A stretch of 64,000 nt of DNA from Aureimonas sp. AU22 (lineage in GTDB: Bacteria; Pseudomonadota; Alphaproteobacteria; Rhizobiales; Rhizobiaceae): NCBI RefSeq assembly GCF_001463745.1, contig NZ_BBWJ01000026.1, positions 1 to 64,000 of the forward strand, written 5' to 3'. The position numbers and the translations under genes were made by a program. Below, one piece after another: positions 16,460-25,024 of this stretch. Within the stretch, counting starts at the first letter, position 1. The number at the start of each line of letters is the position of its first letter. Under the pieces are notes generated by a model. That model worked only from the letters and a program-made list of their open reading frames with translations. It was not told the DNA's origin and did not search any database.

Positions 16460-17509
16460 TCAGGCCAGTAGGATGTGGGCGTTGTCCATGAAGGCGAGGC
16501 TCTTGCCGATCACGGCGATGTCCTGCGCCGCGCCGGCGCCCGTGCCGTCCGCGTCGTAGGACAGGACACCCGTGGAACGGTTGTAGATCACCTGCGCATG
16601 GTCGGCCGTCGCCTTGGCACCGATCACGAAGTCGGATGCCGCGAGCATGCCGCCGTCGGCGGTCAGGCCCGCGAAGGCCGACTGCGAGAGCTGGATCTTG
16701 TCGTCGGCGCTGAAGTCGAAGATCGTGTCGCGGTTGGCCGTGCCGAACTCGGCGAAGGCGAACGTGTCGGCGCCGCCCTTGCCCCAGAGCTGGTCGTTGC
16801 CAAGTCCGCCGGCGATGACGTTGTTGCCCGCCGAACCGGTGATGACGTTGTTCAGTTCGTTGCCGGTGCCGTCGATGTTGCCGCCCTGGAGGCGCAGGTT
16901 CTCGACATTGGCGTTGTCGCGCAGGTCCACCGAGACGGTGGTCCAGATCGTGTCGATGCCGCCGTTCGCCGTCTCCCCGACGACGCGCTCTCCCGCCGTG
17001 TCGAACACGTAGCCGTCGTTGCCGGCCGAGCCCTGGAACGTGTCGAGGCCGCCCTTGCCGTCCAGCCAGTCGTCGCCCGCGCCGCCGACCAGGACGTCGT
17101 TGTAGGCGCTGGCCTTGATGATGTAGCGCTCGACGCTCTCGCCCGTCAGCGAGCCGGTCGGCAGCCAGCCGAGATAGGACTTGATCGTGACGGCCGGGTT
17201 CTCGGTGTTCCCCTCCGACGACATCACGATGCGGCGGTCGCTCGTAAGTTCCAGCGTGTCGGTTCCCGTGCCGCCGTCGAACTTCGATCCGAAGACGAGG
17301 GTCGTGTTCTCGTTCACGATCAGCCGGTCATCGCCCGCCCCGCCGAAGAAGTCGGAAGAGGTGATGATGCCGCCGGACTCGGGCGTCTGGAACACGTCGT
17401 TGCCGTCCAGTCCGGAAATGCTGGCGGCCGTGTAGAACTTCGACGTGAACACGTCGTCGCTATTGGTGAGACCGGTGCGGCCGAACGTGAGAAGTTTATT
17501 AAAAAGCAT
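16460..17509 (-). CDS. RTX-type calcium-binding secreted protein
   Basis: Extracellular protein of 349 residues, expected to leave by a type I secretion system. Glycine/aspartate nonapeptide-like repeats appear at GLDGNDVF, FFGGAGDDRLIV, LVGGAGDDWLDGKGGLD, ITGSAGNNVIAGGLGNDQLWG and KGGADTF. The last 90 residues (TIFDFSADDKIQLS to the end) have the usual hydrophobic, uncleaved C-terminal export signal. There is no N-terminal signal peptide and no catalytic domain that I recognise. The type I exporter is not in the window. AGGGGGAT precedes the ATG and a promoter is visible upstream. Function could be adhesion or matrix organisation in the exopolysaccharide layer. Confidence 0.85.
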   Translation of the reverse strand: MLFNKLLTFGRTGLTNSDDVFTSKFYTAASISGLDGNDVFQTPESGGIITSSDFFGGAGDDRLIVNENTTLVFGSKFDGGTGTDTLELTSDRRIVMSSEGNTENPAVTIKSYLGWLPTGSLTGESVERYIIKASAYNDVLVGGAGDDWLDGKGGLDTFQGSAGNDGYVFDTAGERVVGETANGGIDTIWTTVSVDLRDNANVENLRLQGGNIDGTGNELNNVITGSAGNNVIAGGLGNDQLWGKGGADTFAFAEFGTANRDTIFDFSADDKIQLSQSAFAGLTADGGMLAASDFVIGAKATADHAQVIYNRSTGVLSYDADGTGAGAAQDIAVIGKSLAFMDNAHILLA

Positions 17510-17537
17510 TTCATCCCCCTGCTGTTGATGAACAATT

Positions 17538-17566
17538 CGTTAATGAAGCAGGCCGTCTTGAGTCAA
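17538..17566 (-). promoter_or_regulatory. sigma-70 type promoter for the RTX gene
   Basis: On the minus strand TTGACT (-35) is followed after 17 bp by TTAACG (-10), ending about 29 bp before the ATG. The surrounding AT-rich stretch is unusual for this GC-rich window. Confidence 0.5.
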
Positions 17567-17794
17567 CTGGATGAATAATTATAAGTTAATGACGACACTT
17601 CGATCGATGCAAGCAAAGGTTGTCGGCGCCGTTGCGGCAGGTCCCGCCTTGCGTGCGGCATGACGCCAAGCGCGACCGCCTGCGCGCCTGGCGGCGGCGC
17701 GCAACACGGCTCAGCAGGGGTAGGGGGTGGAAGCGCCGAAGGGTCGGGTATCGCGGAAAGCGTCCGCGAAAGGGGCAGCCGACCGGTCGGCGGA

Positions 17795-18151
17795 TCAGCG
17801 CAGGTCGATCCGGCGCGTGCGGCAGATGTCGATGTCGCGCAGGACCCGGAACGGCTTGGCGCGGGTGCGGTTTGTGCGCCCCGCGCGCTTGGGCGCATTG
17901 AAGTTCACCGTGAAGGTGAAGATGCACTTGTTGTAGTCGTCGAAGATCGTGACGGTGCGCGTCGAGCCGCCGGACAGCGGGATCCGGGTCAGGTTGCGGT
18001 TGTTGGCGACGAGTTCGCTCGCGAAGGCGGTGACCGTGTAGATCGTGTCGGTGGTGCGGTTGCGAAGCTCCACGCTCACGGTGGCCGCGGCGGCGGGCGC
18101 GGCGGGCGCGAGGGCGAGGATGGCCAGAAGGCATCCGGTCAGTTTGCGCAT
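17795..18151 (-). CDS. small secreted protein of unknown function
   Basis: I do not recognise a family. The ATG at 18151 is preferred over an upstream one because it starts a clean signal peptide (RKLTGCLLAILALAP, then an Ala-rich cleavage zone) and GGAAGG lies just before it. The mature part of about 93 residues is beta-rich at first (ATVSVELRNRTTDTIYTVTA) and ends in a basic tail with two cysteines, CIFTFTVNF and DIDICRTRR, that could form a disulfide. It is divergent from manC in the polysaccharide region; a periplasmic or surface role is likely. Confidence 0.65.
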   Translation of the reverse strand: MRKLTGCLLAILALAPAAPAAAATVSVELRNRTTDTIYTVTAFASELVANNRNLTRIPLSGGSTRTVTIFDDYNKCIFTFTVNFNAPKRAGRTNRTRAKPFRVLRDIDICRTRRIDLR

Positions 18152-18388
18152 CGAGACGACCTTCCGGCGGTTGCGCGCCAGAACCTGGGGCACCGCGTTT
18201 CCTTTGGCAAGCACGCTGGGCCTCCGCGACGGCGTCCGCGCGAACGCGCCGCTCCATGGTCGTTAAGACCAATTGGAATGCTTTCTAGACAATCACGGAC
18301 CTTTCTCGTCTATAGCTCCTTGTGCAATGCGGCCGCACGCGTGCGGTGCATCGCTCGAATTTGGTCGGACGAAGGAAGAGTGGGGCGC

Positions 18389-19822
18389 ATGATGGTACCC
18401 AGCAGCAATCGGCTCGTTCATCCGGTCGTGATCGCCGGTGGATCCGGAACGCGGCTCTGGCCGGTGTCGCGCGATACGATGCCCAAGCAGTTCGTCTCCC
18501 TTTTGGATTCGGGTCGTTCGACCTTCGAGGAAACGATCCTCCGGGTGTCGGGCGAAGGGTTCGGGCGCCCGATCGTGGTGACCCATTCGGACTTCCGCTT
18601 CGTGGTGGCCGAGCAGTTGGCGGGCCTCGGCATCGCCGCGGACATCGTGCTGGAGCCCGAGCGGCGCGACTCGGCGGCCGCGATCGCGGTCGGCGCGCTG
18701 ATGGCGGCCCGGCGCGACGAGGACGCGGTGTGCCTCGTGCTGGCGGCCGACCACCTGATCCCCGACGGCCAGCTCTTCACCGCCGATTGCCAGCAGGCCG
18801 CCGAGGCGGCGGCCCGGCACGACCGGATCATGCTGCTCGGCATCGAGCCGACCAGCCCCTCCACCGCCTACGGCTACATCGCGCCCGGCGCCCCCCTCGA
18901 CGACGCGGGTGCCTTCACTGTGGATCGCTTCGCCGAAAAGCCCGATCGCGAGACGGCCGAGACCTATGTGGCCGAGGGCTACCGCTGGAACTCGGGCAAC
19001 TTCGTCTTCCCCGCCCGGCTGATGCAGGAGGAGCTGTCCAGCTTCGCGCCGGCGGTTCTCGACGCCGCGCGCGGCGCCCTCGATGCGGCTGTCGCCGACC
19101 TCGACTTCCTGCGCCTCGACGCCGAAGCCTTCGCGGCGGCACCGCGCATCTCCATCGACTACGCGGTCATGGAGAAGACCCGGCGGGCCGGGGTCCTGAA
19201 GACGCGCTTCCGGTGGTCCGACATCGGCTCCTGGGATGCCATGTTCGACGTCAAGCGCAAGGACCCGGCCGGCAACGTCCTCGAAGGCGCGGTCAGCGTT
19301 CTCGACACGCGCTCGTCCTTCGTGCGCTCCGACGAGGTCCTGACCACCGTGGTCGGGCTCGACGACGTCGTCGTGGTGACGACCCCCGACGCGGTGCTCG
19401 TGACCTCGCGCGAGAAGGCGGGCGACGTGAAGACGCTGGTCGCCAAGCTCCATGCCGAGAACCGGTCCGAAGCGGGCCAGCACCACCGCATCCACCGGCC
19501 CTGGGGCTGGTACCAGCGCATCGACATCGGCGACCGGTTCCAGGTCAAGCATATCTGCGTCAAGCCGGGCGGCATCCTCAGCCTCCAGCGCCACTACCAC
19601 CGCGCCGAGCACTGGGTCGTGGTCCACGGCACGGCGGAGGTGACGGTGGACGACACGGTGAAGCTCTTCCACGAGAACGAGGCGGCCTACCTGCCGATCG
19701 GCTGCACCCACCGCCTGCACAACCCCGGCAAGATTCCGCTCAAGCTCATCGAGGTCCAGGTCGGCTCCTATACCGGCGAAGACGACATCGTGCGCCTCGA
19801 GGACATCTACGCCCGGAACTGA
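18389..19822 (+). CDS. manC: mannose-1-phosphate guanylyltransferase / mannose-6-phosphate isomerase
   Basis: Bifunctional enzyme of 477 residues that makes GDP-mannose and can also isomerise fructose-6-P to mannose-6-P. The N-terminal pyrophosphorylase has GGSGTRLWPVSRDTMPKQF; the substrate region is FAEKPDRETAETY and WNSGNFVF. The C-terminal type II isomerase cupin begins at HRPWGWYQRID and has the metal-ligand run LQRHYHRAEHWVVVHG. The ATG at 18389 is chosen because the fold starts eleven residues later; the frame is open upstream without domain character. A phosphomannomutase follows, giving a mannose activation pair. Confidence 0.95.
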   Translation: MMVPSSNRLVHPVVIAGGSGTRLWPVSRDTMPKQFVSLLDSGRSTFEETILRVSGEGFGRPIVVTHSDFRFVVAEQLAGLGIAADIVLEPERRDSAAAIAVGALMAARRDEDAVCLVLAADHLIPDGQLFTADCQQAAEAAARHDRIMLLGIEPTSPSTAYGYIAPGAPLDDAGAFTVDRFAEKPDRETAETYVAEGYRWNSGNFVFPARLMQEELSSFAPAVLDAARGALDAAVADLDFLRLDAEAFAAAPRISIDYAVMEKTRRAGVLKTRFRWSDIGSWDAMFDVKRKDPAGNVLEGAVSVLDTRSSFVRSDEVLTTVVGLDDVVVVTTPDAVLVTSREKAGDVKTLVAKLHAENRSEAGQHHRIHRPWGWYQRIDIGDRFQVKHICVKPGGILSLQRHYHRAEHWVVVHGTAEVTVDDTVKLFHENEAAYLPIGCTHRLHNPGKIPLKLIEVQVGSYTGEDDIVRLEDIYARN

Positions 19823-19864
19823 AGCGCCCCGTCCCCCGACGACGCAACGAGGCGAGGAGCAGCC

Positions 19865-21286
19865 ATGAGCAGCCTGAAGTTCGGAACCAGCGGCCTGCGC
19901 GGTCTCGTGGTGGATCTCGTCGGTCGCCCGGCCGCCGACTGGACGGGCGCGTTTCTCGCCCATCTCGATCGTGCCGGGCTCGCCCCCGCCTCGCGCGAGG
20001 TTCTGGTGGGACGCGATCTTCGCTCGTCCAGTCCGCAGATCGCCGACGATTGCCTCCGCGCGGCCGCCGGCCTCGGCTGGCACGCCCTCGATGCCGGCGC
20101 CCTGCCGACGCCGGCGCTGGCCCTCGAGGCCATGCGCCGGGGCGCGGCCGCCGTGATGGTGACGGGTAGCCATATTCCCGACGACCGCAACGGCCTGAAG
20201 TTCTACCGGCCGGACGGCGAGATCACCAAGGGCGACGAAGCGGGGATCCGCGCCGCCTTCGAGGCGCGGACCGCTGCCGCCGCCGATCGGGTCGAGGGTT
20301 CGGTCGCGCCGCTCGGGGGACTGGCGGAGGCCTATATCGAGCGCATCGCCGGCTTCTTCGGCTCCGATGCGCTGGCCGGCCTTCGCGTCGGCGTCTACCA
20401 GCAGAGCTCGGTCGCCCGCGACATCCTCGTGGAAGCGCTCACGCGTCTCGGCGCTGCGTCTGAGCCGCTCGGCCGGGCCGACCGGTTCATTCCCGTCGAC
20501 ACGGAGGCGCACCGTCCCGAGGACCTGGAGCTCCTGGCCGGCTGGGCCGCAGGCGGGCGCTTCGACGCGATCGTCTCCACCGACGGCGACGCCGACCGCC
20601 CGCTCCTTGCCGACGAGCAGGGCCGCGTGGTGCGCGGCGATCTCCTCGGCCTCCTGACGGCGCGCCAGCTCGGCGCGCGCACGGTGGTGACGCCGGTCAC
20701 CTCCTCGTCCAGCCTCGAGCGTGCCTCCTTCCTCGGCAAGGTCGTCCGCACCCGGGTCGGCTCGCCCTTCGTGATCGAGGGGATGGAGGGCGAAGCCGCG
20801 GCCGGCGACGTCGTCGTCGGCTTCGAGGCGAACGGGGGCGTGCTCCTCGGCTCCGCGGTCGCACGCGGCGGCCGCACGCTGTCCGCCATGAAGACGCGCG
20901 ACGCGCTCCTGCCGATCGTGGCGACGCTGGCGGAAGCGAAGGCTGCCGGCCTGCCGGTGTCGCGCCTCGTCGCCGATCTGAAGGCGGGTGCGGCCATGGC
21001 CGATCGCCTGCCGGAGATCGCGGCGACGCAGAGCACCCCGTTCCTCGCGATGCTGGCGGCGGGCGGCGAGGAGGCGGCCGCCTTCTTCGCCGAGCGGGGC
21101 GGCGCGCGAGGCGTCGACGCGTTCGACGGCGTGCGCACCACGCTTCGGGACGGCTCCACCGTCCATTATCGCGCTTCGGGCAACGCGCCCGAGCTGCGCT
21201 GCTACGTCGAGGCCGCCGACGAGACCGCGGCCGCCGCGCTTCTCCAGTGGGGGCTCGACGCCGCCAAGCGGCGCCTTCGGGCCTGA
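19865..21286 (+). CDS. manB: phosphomannomutase
   Basis: Converts mannose-6-P to mannose-1-P for the ManC enzyme encoded 42 bp upstream. The 473 residues are short for the alpha-D-phosphohexomutase family but all four domains are visible: phosphoserine loop VMVTGSHIPDDRNG, metal loop STDGDADRP, sugar-binding loop GFEANGG and phosphate-binding loop RASGNAPELRCYVEA. The active-site loop reads TGSHIP rather than the common TASHNP, a variant known in some rhizobial enzymes. The GGCGAGGAGCAGCC ribosome site precedes the ATG. Confidence 0.92.
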   Translation: MSSLKFGTSGLRGLVVDLVGRPAADWTGAFLAHLDRAGLAPASREVLVGRDLRSSSPQIADDCLRAAAGLGWHALDAGALPTPALALEAMRRGAAAVMVTGSHIPDDRNGLKFYRPDGEITKGDEAGIRAAFEARTAAAADRVEGSVAPLGGLAEAYIERIAGFFGSDALAGLRVGVYQQSSVARDILVEALTRLGAASEPLGRADRFIPVDTEAHRPEDLELLAGWAAGGRFDAIVSTDGDADRPLLADEQGRVVRGDLLGLLTARQLGARTVVTPVTSSSSLERASFLGKVVRTRVGSPFVIEGMEGEAAAGDVVVGFEANGGVLLGSAVARGGRTLSAMKTRDALLPIVATLAEAKAAGLPVSRLVADLKAGAAMADRLPEIAATQSTPFLAMLAAGGEEAAAFFAERGGARGVDAFDGVRTTLRDGSTVHYRASGNAPELRCYVEAADETAAAALLQWGLDAAKRRLRA

Positions 21287-21290
21287 CCCC

Positions 21291-22166
21291 TTACAGGAGC
21301 CGGTCGAGCACGACCTTGGCGGAGACGCGCCAGTCGGGCAGCGCGATGCCGTAGGTCCGTGCGAGCTTGTCGCCGGACAGGCGGGAATTGGCGGGGCGAC
21401 GGGCCGGCGTCGGATAGTCCGCCGTGCCGATGCGCCCGACCGTGACGGCGCTGGCCCCGCGGGCCTCTCGTTCCGCGAAGATCGCCTCGGCAAAATCCGC
21501 CCAGGTCGCCTTGCCCGAGCCGGTGAGGTGGAACACGCCGCGCAAGGCGGGATTGGGGTCTGCGACGAGACGACGGGCCACCGCGATCGCGGCGTCGGCG
21601 ATGTCGAGGGCGCTGGTCGGGGTGCCGTGCTGGTCGGCGACGACGTTCACCGCGTCGCGCGTCTCGGCAAGGCCCAGCATGGTCTTCATGAAGTTGGCGC
21701 CGAAGGGCGAATAGACCCAGGCCGTGCGCAGGATCGCATGGTCGGGCTGGGCCGTCGCCACGCGCCGCTCGCCCTCGAGCTTCGTGTGCCCGTAGACCGA
21801 GACCGGGCCGGTCGGGTCCGCCTCCGTGTAGGGTGCAGTCTTGTCGCCGGCGAAGACGTAGTCGGTGGACAGATGAACCACCGGCACGCCGAGTTCGGCG
21901 GCGACAGCGGCGATCGCGCCGGGCCCCTCGGCATTGACCGCGAAGGCGAGGTCGGCCTCGCTCTCCGCCTTGTCCACCGCCGTATAGGCGGCCGCCGAGA
22001 CGACCGCATGGGGCTTCGCGCCCAGGATCGCCCGGCGGATCGAGGCGGGGTCGGTGAGGTCGAGGTCCGGCCGCCCGAGGGCGATGATCTCGACGCCCGA
22101 AAGGGGGCCGCGCTCAAGAAGCGCCGAGACGACCTGTCCTTCTTTCCCCGTCACCGCGATGCGCAT
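21291..22166 (-). CDS. rfbD: dTDP-4-dehydrorhamnose reductase
   Basis: Last step of dTDP-L-rhamnose synthesis, NADPH-dependent, 291 residues. The N-terminal motif TGKEGQVV is the RfbD form of the Rossmann loop; STDYVFAGDKTAPYTEAD, YGHTKLEGE (Tyr-x-x-x-Lys) and the Thr/Ser catalytic triad are intact. It converges on manB with 4 bp between stops. RfbA, RfbB and RfbC are not in the window, so the rest of the pathway must be elsewhere. Confidence 0.93.
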   Translation of the reverse strand: MRIAVTGKEGQVVSALLERGPLSGVEIIALGRPDLDLTDPASIRRAILGAKPHAVVSAAAYTAVDKAESEADLAFAVNAEGPGAIAAVAAELGVPVVHLSTDYVFAGDKTAPYTEADPTGPVSVYGHTKLEGERRVATAQPDHAILRTAWVYSPFGANFMKTMLGLAETRDAVNVVADQHGTPTSALDIADAAIAVARRLVADPNPALRGVFHLTGSGKATWADFAEAIFAEREARGASAVTVGRIGTADYPTPARRPANSRLSGDKLARTYGIALPDWRVSAKVVLDRLL

Positions 22167-22205
22167 CGTTACCCGTCCTTCAGCCTGCCGAAGCCTTTGC
22201 CCCTC

Positions 22206-23135
22206 TTACGGCGAGAGCGGTTCGACTTCGAGGGAAAACGTCGGGGCGGCGGACGGCGGCGCCCGTGCCGCGACCGCGTCCGTCCACGTGCGGAACGCCG
22301 TCATGGCCGCCGTCTCGGGCCGCGACAGGAGCCGCGTCAGCCAGTAGTTCCCGAGATCGACGCCGGTCTCGAACGGCTGGACCAGCGCGCCGGACCGCAG
22401 GTGCCGCTCGAAGAGCGCGGGCGGAGCGAGCGCCACCCCGGCGCCGCCGAGCGCCGCCTCCACCATGGCGAGCGAGGAATCGAAGGTGATGCCGGCGGGA
22501 AGGCGCGGGTCGTCGCCAAGGCCCGCCTCGGCGAACCACCGCGGCCATTCGTCCGCGCGGTAGGAGCGCAGCAGCGTCTGCCCAAGAAGGCTTTCGGGCC
22601 CCGTCAATCGGGCGGCGACGTCGGGCGGGCAGAGGGGCGAGAGGGGCGCGGCGAGGATGGCTTGCGCCCACGTGCCGTGCCAGGCGCCGTCGCCGAAGCG
22701 GATGGCGAAGTCGAGCCCCTCGGCCGCCGGATCGACGCGGTTGTTGTGGGTCGACAGGCGCAGGTCCACGAACGGGTGGCGCTCGGCGAAGTCGGGAAGG
22801 CGCGGCAGCAGCCAGCCGACCGCGAAGGTGCCGACCGCGCCGATCCGCAGCGTCTCGCGCATCTGCCCCTTCTCGAAGCGCGTCAGCGTTCCCGCGATAC
22901 GGTCGAAGGCGTCGCGCACGCCCGGCAAGAGCATCTCGCCCTCGCGCGTCAGCATGAGCCCGCGGGGCAGGCGCTCGAAGAGCGTCGCACCGAGCGTCCG
23001 TTCCAGCGCCTTGACCTGATGGCTGACCGCTCCTTGCGTGACGCAGAGCTCGATCGCCGCGCGGGTGAAGGACAGGTGCCGGGCGGAAGCCTCGAAGGCG
23101 CGCAGGGCCGTCAGCGGCAGATAGGGCCTGACCAA
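22206..23135 (-). CDS. ampR: LysR-family regulator AmpR
   Basis: Activator/repressor of the divergent beta-lactamase gene. The 309-residue protein opens VRPYLPLTALRAFEASARHL, very close to the start of known AmpR/GcvA proteins, with helix-turn-helix AAIELCVTQGAVSHQVKALE and a periplasmic-binding-like effector domain from about residue 95. The start is a TTG: AmpR alignment and GAGGT a few bases upstream both support it, and no ATG fits. In known systems AmpR senses muropeptides from wall recycling; that is family knowledge, not shown here. Confidence 0.85.
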   Translation of the reverse strand: MVRPYLPLTALRAFEASARHLSFTRAAIELCVTQGAVSHQVKALERTLGATLFERLPRGLMLTREGEMLLPGVRDAFDRIAGTLTRFEKGQMRETLRIGAVGTFAVGWLLPRLPDFAERHPFVDLRLSTHNNRVDPAAEGLDFAIRFGDGAWHGTWAQAILAAPLSPLCPPDVAARLTGPESLLGQTLLRSYRADEWPRWFAEAGLGDDPRLPAGITFDSSLAMVEAALGGAGVALAPPALFERHLRSGALVQPFETGVDLGNYWLTRLLSRPETAAMTAFRTWTDAVAARAPPSAAPTFSLEVEPLSP

Positions 23136-23147
23136 GGCGACACCTCA

Positions 23148-23173
23148 ATTCGTTTCATGGCTCGGACGAGAAT
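23148..23173. promoter_or_regulatory. candidate AmpR operator
   Basis: ATTCGT and ACGAGAAT form an imperfect dyad with a 12-bp spacer in the 114-bp gap between ampR and ampC. LysR proteins bind such T-N11-A-like interrupted dyads between divergent genes. Confidence 0.35.
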
Positions 23174-23249
23174 TCGTGCTTTGCGCCGTGTCCGGCTTCT
23201 GCCCCACATGCGGGTCCGCCACCCTCGCAACCCATAGGACGAGACCGCC

Positions 23250-24416
23250 ATGATTGCCATCCCATCGCTTCGATCCGTGGCCTCCGGGCTCCTGTCCCTC
23301 GGGCTTTGCGCCGCCTCTGCGGGCGCCGCGTCGGCGGCGGACGAAGCAGCCGTGCGGGGCGTCGTCGAGGCCGCCATCGCGCCGGTGATGAAGGCGCAAG
23401 GCATTCCCGGCCTTGCGGTCGTGGTTCTCGAGGGCGGCCGGCGCCATCACTTCAATTTCGGGATGGATGCCCCGAGGGACGGCAAGCCGGTGAGCGAGGA
23501 TACGCTGTTCGAGCTCGGTTCGGTGTCCAAGACCTTCGCCGCGACGCTCGGCGCCTATGCGCAGGCCCGAGGGCAGCTGTCCCTCGCCGATCCGGCGGAA
23601 CGGCACTGGCCGGCGCTGGCGGGGCACCCGCTCGGCGGCGCGACGCTCCTCGATCTCGCGACCTACACCGCCGGCGGCCTGCCGCTGCAGTTTCCCGACG
23701 ACGTGTCGGGGGAGGCGGGAACGCTCCGCTACTTCCAGGACTTCCGGCCGGACGGCGAGTTCGGCAACCTGCGGCTCTACTCCAACCCCTCGATCGGCCT
23801 TTTCGGCCATCTGGCGGGCCGGGCGATGGGGCAGGGCTTCGAGGCCGCGATGACGCACGACATCCTGCCGGGCTTCGGCCTGTCGAGCACGTTCATCCGG
23901 GTGCCCGAGACGGCCATGGCGCGCTATGCCTTCGGCACGTCGCGGAGCGGCGAGGCCGTCCGGGTGAATCCGGGCCCCTTGGATGCCGAGGCCTACGGGC
24001 TGAAGTCCACGGCCGCCGACATGGCGCGTTTCGTGGAAGCGCAGATCGATCCGTCGGCCCTCGGTCCCGATCTGCGTGCGGCCGTCGAGGCGACGCATCT
24101 CGGGCACATCCGTGTCGGCCCGATGGTGCAGGGGCTCGGCTGGGAGCAGTATCCCTATCCCGTCGCCCTCGACACGCTGATCTCCGGCAATTCGAGCGAC
24201 ATGGCGCTCGAACCGCAAGCCGTTGTCCGCCTCGACCCGCGCCAGCCGCCAGAGGGCGCCGTCCTGTTCAACAAGACGGGATCGACCGGTGGCTTCGGCG
24301 CCTATGTCGCCTTCGTGCCGGAGCGGCGCATCGGCGTCGTCATCCTGTCGAACCGCAACTGGCCGAACGCCGAGCGCGTGCGCGCGGCCCATGCCATCCT
24401 CGCGGCGATCGACTGA
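23250..24416 (+). CDS. ampC: class C beta-lactamase
   Basis: Periplasmic serine beta-lactamase of 388 residues. Signal peptide about 1-29, ending ASAGAASA. The three class C motifs are present: Ser91-Val-Ser-Lys94 (S-x-x-K), Tyr177-Ser-Asn179 (Y-x-N) and Lys342-Thr-Gly344. Further family marks are GWEQYPYP, LFNKTGSTGGFG and the C-terminal ILSNRNWPNAERV. All catalytic residues are intact, so activity is expected. It is divergent from ampR, the arrangement of inducible chromosomal AmpC systems. It converges with the response-regulator gene, with 3 bp between stops. Confidence 0.93.
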   Translation: MIAIPSLRSVASGLLSLGLCAASAGAASAADEAAVRGVVEAAIAPVMKAQGIPGLAVVVLEGGRRHHFNFGMDAPRDGKPVSEDTLFELGSVSKTFAATLGAYAQARGQLSLADPAERHWPALAGHPLGGATLLDLATYTAGGLPLQFPDDVSGEAGTLRYFQDFRPDGEFGNLRLYSNPSIGLFGHLAGRAMGQGFEAAMTHDILPGFGLSSTFIRVPETAMARYAFGTSRSGEAVRVNPGPLDAEAYGLKSTAADMARFVEAQIDPSALGPDLRAAVEATHLGHIRVGPMVQGLGWEQYPYPVALDTLISGNSSDMALEPQAVVRLDPRQPPEGAVLFNKTGSTGGFGAYVAFVPERRIGVVILSNRNWPNAERVRAAHAILAAID

Positions 24417-24419
24417 CGC

Positions 24420-24794
24420 TCACGAGCGTTCGAACAGGAGGCGCACGACGTTGTCGGGGTCGGCGGGTTTGCGAAACACCGGCACGTCGTCGTATTCCTG
24501 GGGAATGATCCAGTCGTCGTAGCCGGTGACGAACACGATGGGAACGGCGTGTCGGCGCAGCGCGACGGCGACGGGGAACACCTTGTCGCCCCCCAGATTG
24601 ACGTCGAGGATCGCGGCGTCCAGCACCTCGCCGCCTTCCAGAAGGACGAGGGCCTCCTCGACGCTGGCGACCGGGCCGACGACCTTGCCGCCCCCGGCGG
24701 TCACCGCTTGCCGCAGGGCTTCGGCGGCGAAGTACTCGTCTTCCACGATCAGCACACGCTGGCCGGAAAGGTCGAGGGGGGCGGTGGTGAACAT
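24420..24794 (-). CDS. single-domain response regulator
   Basis: Receiver domain only, 124 residues from the ATG before FTTAPLDLSGQ (a longer frame starts nine codons upstream). The phospho-acceptor is Asp64 in AAILDVNLGG, with acidic pair EDE at 18-20, Thr in FVTGYDD and Lys in FRKPAD. No output domain. This receiver type commonly pairs with HWE/HisKA2 kinases in Rhizobiales, and one such kinase is encoded divergently about 230 bp away. Partnership is inference. Confidence 0.88.
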   Translation of the reverse strand: MFTTAPLDLSGQRVLIVEDEYFAAEALRQAVTAGGGKVVGPVASVEEALVLLEGGEVLDAAILDVNLGGDKVFPVAVALRRHAVPIVFVTGYDDWIIPQEYDDVPVFRKPADPDNVVRLLFERS

Positions 24795-25024
24795 GGCGCA
24801 AGTCCGTTCGCGCGCGATCAATTCATCCAGATGTAAGGGCTTTGCCCGCGCTTGGCGAATGAATTGCCGTTCATAAACGTGTCTTGCCTACCGATGCGAC
24901 GCGAGCTTGGCCGTCGCGGGATGCCTTCCCGACGCCGACCGGCTTGCCAGCACGCGGCAGCTGGATCTAAGCCAAAGGATGATGCTTTCGCGGCAGCGCG
25001 GCGGATCGACCGATGGGAGCCCGG

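Noticed and set aside
17210-17480. Tandem DNA repeats or CRISPR-like spacing in the RTX gene
   Set aside because: Periodicity is at protein level (glycine/aspartate repeats) and not conserved as DNA repeats.
18293-21493. A 1066-codon minus-strand frame opposite manC and manB
   Set aside because: Antisense shadow of two well-supported genes; composition is typical of such shadows.
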